From Candidatus Omnitrophota bacterium (GTDB lineage Bacteria; Omnitrophota; Gorgyraeia; Gygaellales; Profunditerraquicolaceae): a stretch of 6,752 nt of DNA. Where the stretch lies: the NCBI GenBank assembly GCA_030691585.1, contig JAUYEC010000119.1, forward strand, positions 1 through 6,752. Reading direction: 5' to 3'. Positions 5,054 through 6,752 of this stretch are shown piece by piece; the first letter of the stretch is position 1, and each line of letters opens with the position of its first letter. Below the pieces are notes generated by a model. It saw only the letters and a program-made list of their open reading frames with translations. It ran no database searches and was not told the origin of the DNA. The position numbers and the translations under genes are program-made.

Positions 5054-5844
5054 TCACGGATCTCGTTAAAACATCCGGATTAGAGATACAATTGGATGCC
5101 GCAAAGCCCGGACTGGTATTCGGTAAGGGGATCAATTTTTCAAAACCCGGGGTGCGCACGCTGGATGCGATGCGTGAAGTGCTCCTGGATAAGGATGTCT
5201 TGGAACCACAGGAATTATATTATATGTACCGCGACGTATACCGCATCAGTGACAAGGCTCTGCTGGAAAACAATAAACTGCGTTATGACGTAACGGTAAT
5301 AAAGCCGGATTTCCTGGGCCGCGAATTGATGAAGACCGCCGGGCACTATCATCCGGGCAGCTACGGTGAGCTCTATGAAGTTTTATATGGCCACTGTTTT
5401 TGTATGCTGCAGAAGCCCAAGCCCAACGATCACCAGGTTATTGATGAGGTGATATTGGTAGAGGCTGCCGCAGGAGAGAAGATAGTGATCCCTCCCGGGT
5501 TCGGCCATATCCTTATAAACCTGGGGCCGGAATACCTTGTCACTTCTAACTGGGTAAGCTCTCTTTTTAGTTCTGAATACGGCCTCTACAAACAGGCGGG
5601 GGGCGCGGCATATTTTATTATTAAAGCCGCGGGTAAATTGGAATTTATGCGTAACCCGTATTTTAAAAAATTGCCTGAGATAAAACTTCTGAAACCGGCC
5701 GCATTAATAGATAAATTTGGTTTGGCCAAAGGAAAGCCCATTTATCCGATGATCACAGAGGAAGCCGCGAAATTTGCGTTCCTGAACCGTCCGGCTGATT
5801 TTGACTATGGGGATGTTTTCGCCGAGTCGGTAAAGAAAATATAA
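5050..5844 (+). CDS. Glucose-6-phosphate isomerase, cupin (archaeal) type
   Basis: The product should interconvert glucose-6-phosphate and fructose-6-phosphate. It belongs to the metal-dependent cupin family first described from Pyrococcus and is unrelated to the common Pgi fold. The cupin metal site is visible: His99 and His101 in AGHYHPG, Glu107 in YGELYEVLYG, and His153 in IPPGFGHILINLGPE. The spacing between the second histidine and the glutamate is one residue shorter than I recall for the Pyrococcus enzyme. At 264 aa it is clearly longer than the archaeal protein (about 190 aa). The extra length is an N-terminal part and a C-terminal tail after the conserved RNPYF (201-205). The start overlaps the enzyme I stop and is preceded by AAGGAGAT (5036-5043). 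The next gene follows after 3 nt, placing hexose-phosphate isomerisation in the PTS operon. Confidence 0.87.
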   Translation: MITDLVKTSGLEIQLDAAKPGLVFGKGINFSKPGVRTLDAMREVLLDKDVLEPQELYYMYRDVYRISDKALLENNKLRYDVTVIKPDFLGRELMKTAGHYHPGSYGELYEVLYGHCFCMLQKPKPNDHQVIDEVILVEAAAGEKIVIPPGFGHILINLGPEYLVTSNWVSSLFSSEYGLYKQAGGAAYFIIKAAGKLEFMRNPYFKKLPEIKLLKPAALIDKFGLAKGKPIYPMITEEAAKFAFLNRPADFDYGDVFAESVKKI

Positions 5845-5847
5845 AAA

Positions 5848-6582
5848 ATGAAGGCATTGATACTGGCGGCCGGATACGCCACCAGATTATACCCTTTGAC
5901 AAAGGAATATCCTAAGCCGCTTTTAGAGGTAAGAGGCAGGCCGATCATTGATTATATCGTGGAGAAACTGGAGCCTGCGAAAGCGGTCAATGAGATAATC
6001 GTTGTTACAAACAGTAAATTCATCTCATTGTTTAGAAAATGGGCCAAGGCCAAAAAGATATCAAAGCCGATAAGCCTTGTGGATGACTTGACTCAAACGC
6101 TCGAGGACCGCAGGGGCGCCATAGGAGATATGGAATTTGCCATTGCCAAGAAGCGCATCAAGGACGATCTCCTGGTTATCGGCGGCGACAATCTTTTCAG
6201 CGAGGACATCCGTGATCTCCTGCGTTTTGCCGGCACCAAAGCAGGTAGCCCGGTTATCGGCGCCTACGATATCCACAGTAAATCCGAGGCGCGCCACTAT
6301 GGCGTGATCAGGATGGACGATGAATCAAAAGTAGTGGATTTTCAGGAAAAGCCAAAAAAACCGGCCTCTACGCTTGTGGCGATGTGCCTTTATTGTTTCC
6401 CAAAAGACAAGCTGGGGCTCATCAGCGAATACGTCAGAGACAAGGCGACAGGCAATGACACCACCGGTTCTTATATAAGCTGGCTCAAGAGCCGGGTAGC
6501 GGTATATGGTTTTACTTTCACCGGGCGCTGGTATGATATCGGCGACCATAAATTTTTAAACGAAGCAAAAAAGAGATTCTAA
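5848..6582 (+). CDS. Sugar-1-phosphate nucleotidyltransferase
   Basis: This 244-aa cytoplasmic enzyme belongs to the NTP_transferase family, which joins a sugar-1-phosphate (or a related phosphate) to a nucleotide to make an activated precursor for glycans. The nucleotide-binding signature at the N-terminus is LAAGYATRLYPLTKEYPKPLL (6-26), with Arg13 and Lys23. It differs from the usual GGSGTRL by Tyr10 and Ala11. Other family marks are IGGDN (111-115, metal-binding Asp114), FQEKPKKP (165-172) and GRWYDIGDHKFLNEA (226-240). It is shorter than the RmlA type (about 290 aa) and lacks that C-terminal region. The exact sugar and nucleotide cannot be read from the sequence, and choline-phosphate cytidylyltransferase-like activity is a possible alternative. 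It starts 3 nt after the isomerase gene without a strong ribosome binding site and ends the operon. Confidence 0.85.
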   Translation: MKALILAAGYATRLYPLTKEYPKPLLEVRGRPIIDYIVEKLEPAKAVNEIIVVTNSKFISLFRKWAKAKKISKPISLVDDLTQTLEDRRGAIGDMEFAIAKKRIKDDLLVIGGDNLFSEDIRDLLRFAGTKAGSPVIGAYDIHSKSEARHYGVIRMDDESKVVDFQEKPKKPASTLVAMCLYCFPKDKLGLISEYVRDKATGNDTTGSYISWLKSRVAVYGFTFTGRWYDIGDHKFLNEAKKRF

Positions 6583-6587
6583 TTGAC

Positions 6588-6618
6588 TGTAGGGACAGGT
6601 TTAAAACCTGTCCCTACA
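6588..6618 (+). repeat. 31-bp palindrome, possibly a dispersed repeat
   Basis: TGTAGGGACAGGTTT (6588-6602) is the exact reverse complement of AAACCTGTCCCTACA (6604-6618), with one base between. As RNA the effective loop would be TTTAAAA with an 11- to 12-bp stem. Palindromes of this GTAGGGACAGG type recur between genes in various bacterial genomes, which I recall only in general terms. A TTTTTT tract follows at 6625-6630 but is separated from the stem by 6 nt, so this may work as a loose terminator for the operon. Confidence 0.75.
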
Positions 6619-6624
6619 AAACCG

Positions 6625-6630
6625 TTTTTT
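6625..6630 (+). terminator. Possible operon terminator tract
   Basis: A run of six T lies between the palindrome and metK. Together with the 31-bp palindrome it could end transcription after the nucleotidyltransferase gene. The AAAACCG between stem and T run departs from the classical intrinsic terminator, so the call is weak. Confidence 0.3.
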
Positions 6631-6651
6631 CAAAATTATGGGGAGGGGACA

Positions 6652-6752
6652 ATGGCAGCGCGGAAACATTTTTTTACTTCTGAGTCGGTAGGAGAGGGCC
6701 ATCCGGATAAACTTTGCGACCAGATATCCGATGGGGTATTAGATGAGGTTTT
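6652..6752 (+). CDS. metK: S-adenosylmethionine synthetase, N-terminal part (3' end outside window)
   Basis: The enzyme makes S-adenosylmethionine from methionine and ATP in the cytoplasm. Only 33 codons are visible. They contain the diagnostic opening FTSESVGEGHPDKLCDQISD, in which the histidine and aspartate of GHPDK bind ATP and magnesium. The ATG at 6652 is chosen because GGGAGGGG (6641-6648) lies just upstream and the family motif begins at the normal distance from it. It is separated from the preceding gene by 69 nt holding a palindrome and a T run, so it may belong to a separate transcription unit. No SAM riboswitch could fit in that gap. Confidence 0.96.
   Translation, partial: MAARKHFFTSESVGEGHPDKLCDQISDGVLDEV

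Noticed and set aside
6583..6651. SAM riboswitch in front of metK
   Set aside because: The gap is only 69 nt, mostly taken up by the palindrome and T run, and none of the conserved riboswitch core is seen.

Overview
The window looks like a bacterial chromosome segment of moderate GC with every gene on the plus strand. It joins two conserved housekeeping ends, the C-terminal half of ribosome recycling factor (frr, 1-300) and the first codons of S-adenosylmethionine synthetase (metK, from 6652), around a tRNA cluster and a compact carbon-regulation operon. The combination of a PTS EIIA, a membrane-anchored YvcK, HPr, enzyme I, an archaeal-type cupin phosphoglucose isomerase and a short sugar nucleotidyltransferase suggests an uncultivated Omnitrophota-like or related lineage. 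This is an inference from gene content and order and is not proven by the sequence.

Region 1 (1-1319): five bases after frr lies a 26-bp exact copy of the 5' half of tRNA-Lys (305-330). An AT-rich islet follows that encodes a 75-aa protein with two membrane segments (380-607). Then come three intact tRNA genes: Lys(UUU), Leu(UAG) and Gly(GCC). Their spacers are dense in inverted repeats. Downstream of tRNA-Gly are two 79-bp tandem units with a GACAA pentaloop repeated at fixed spacing, which is the least explained structure here.

Region 2 (1320-6582): six genes with gaps of -4 to +15 nt, so almost certainly one operon. The products are a PtsN-like EIIA, a YvcK/CofD-family protein with an N-terminal double membrane anchor, HPr, enzyme I, cupin phosphoglucose isomerase and a sugar-1-phosphate nucleotidyltransferase. 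PEP would phosphorylate enzyme I at His191, then HPr at His17, then EIIA at His69. No sugar-transporting EIIB/EIIC is encoded here, so the chain may be regulatory. YvcK, phosphoglucose isomerase and the nucleotidyltransferase place it next to hexose-phosphate and nucleotide-sugar metabolism.

Region 3 (6583-6752): a near-perfect 15-bp-arm palindrome and a T tract separate the operon from metK, which has its own strong Shine-Dalgarno sequence. The window ends inside metK.
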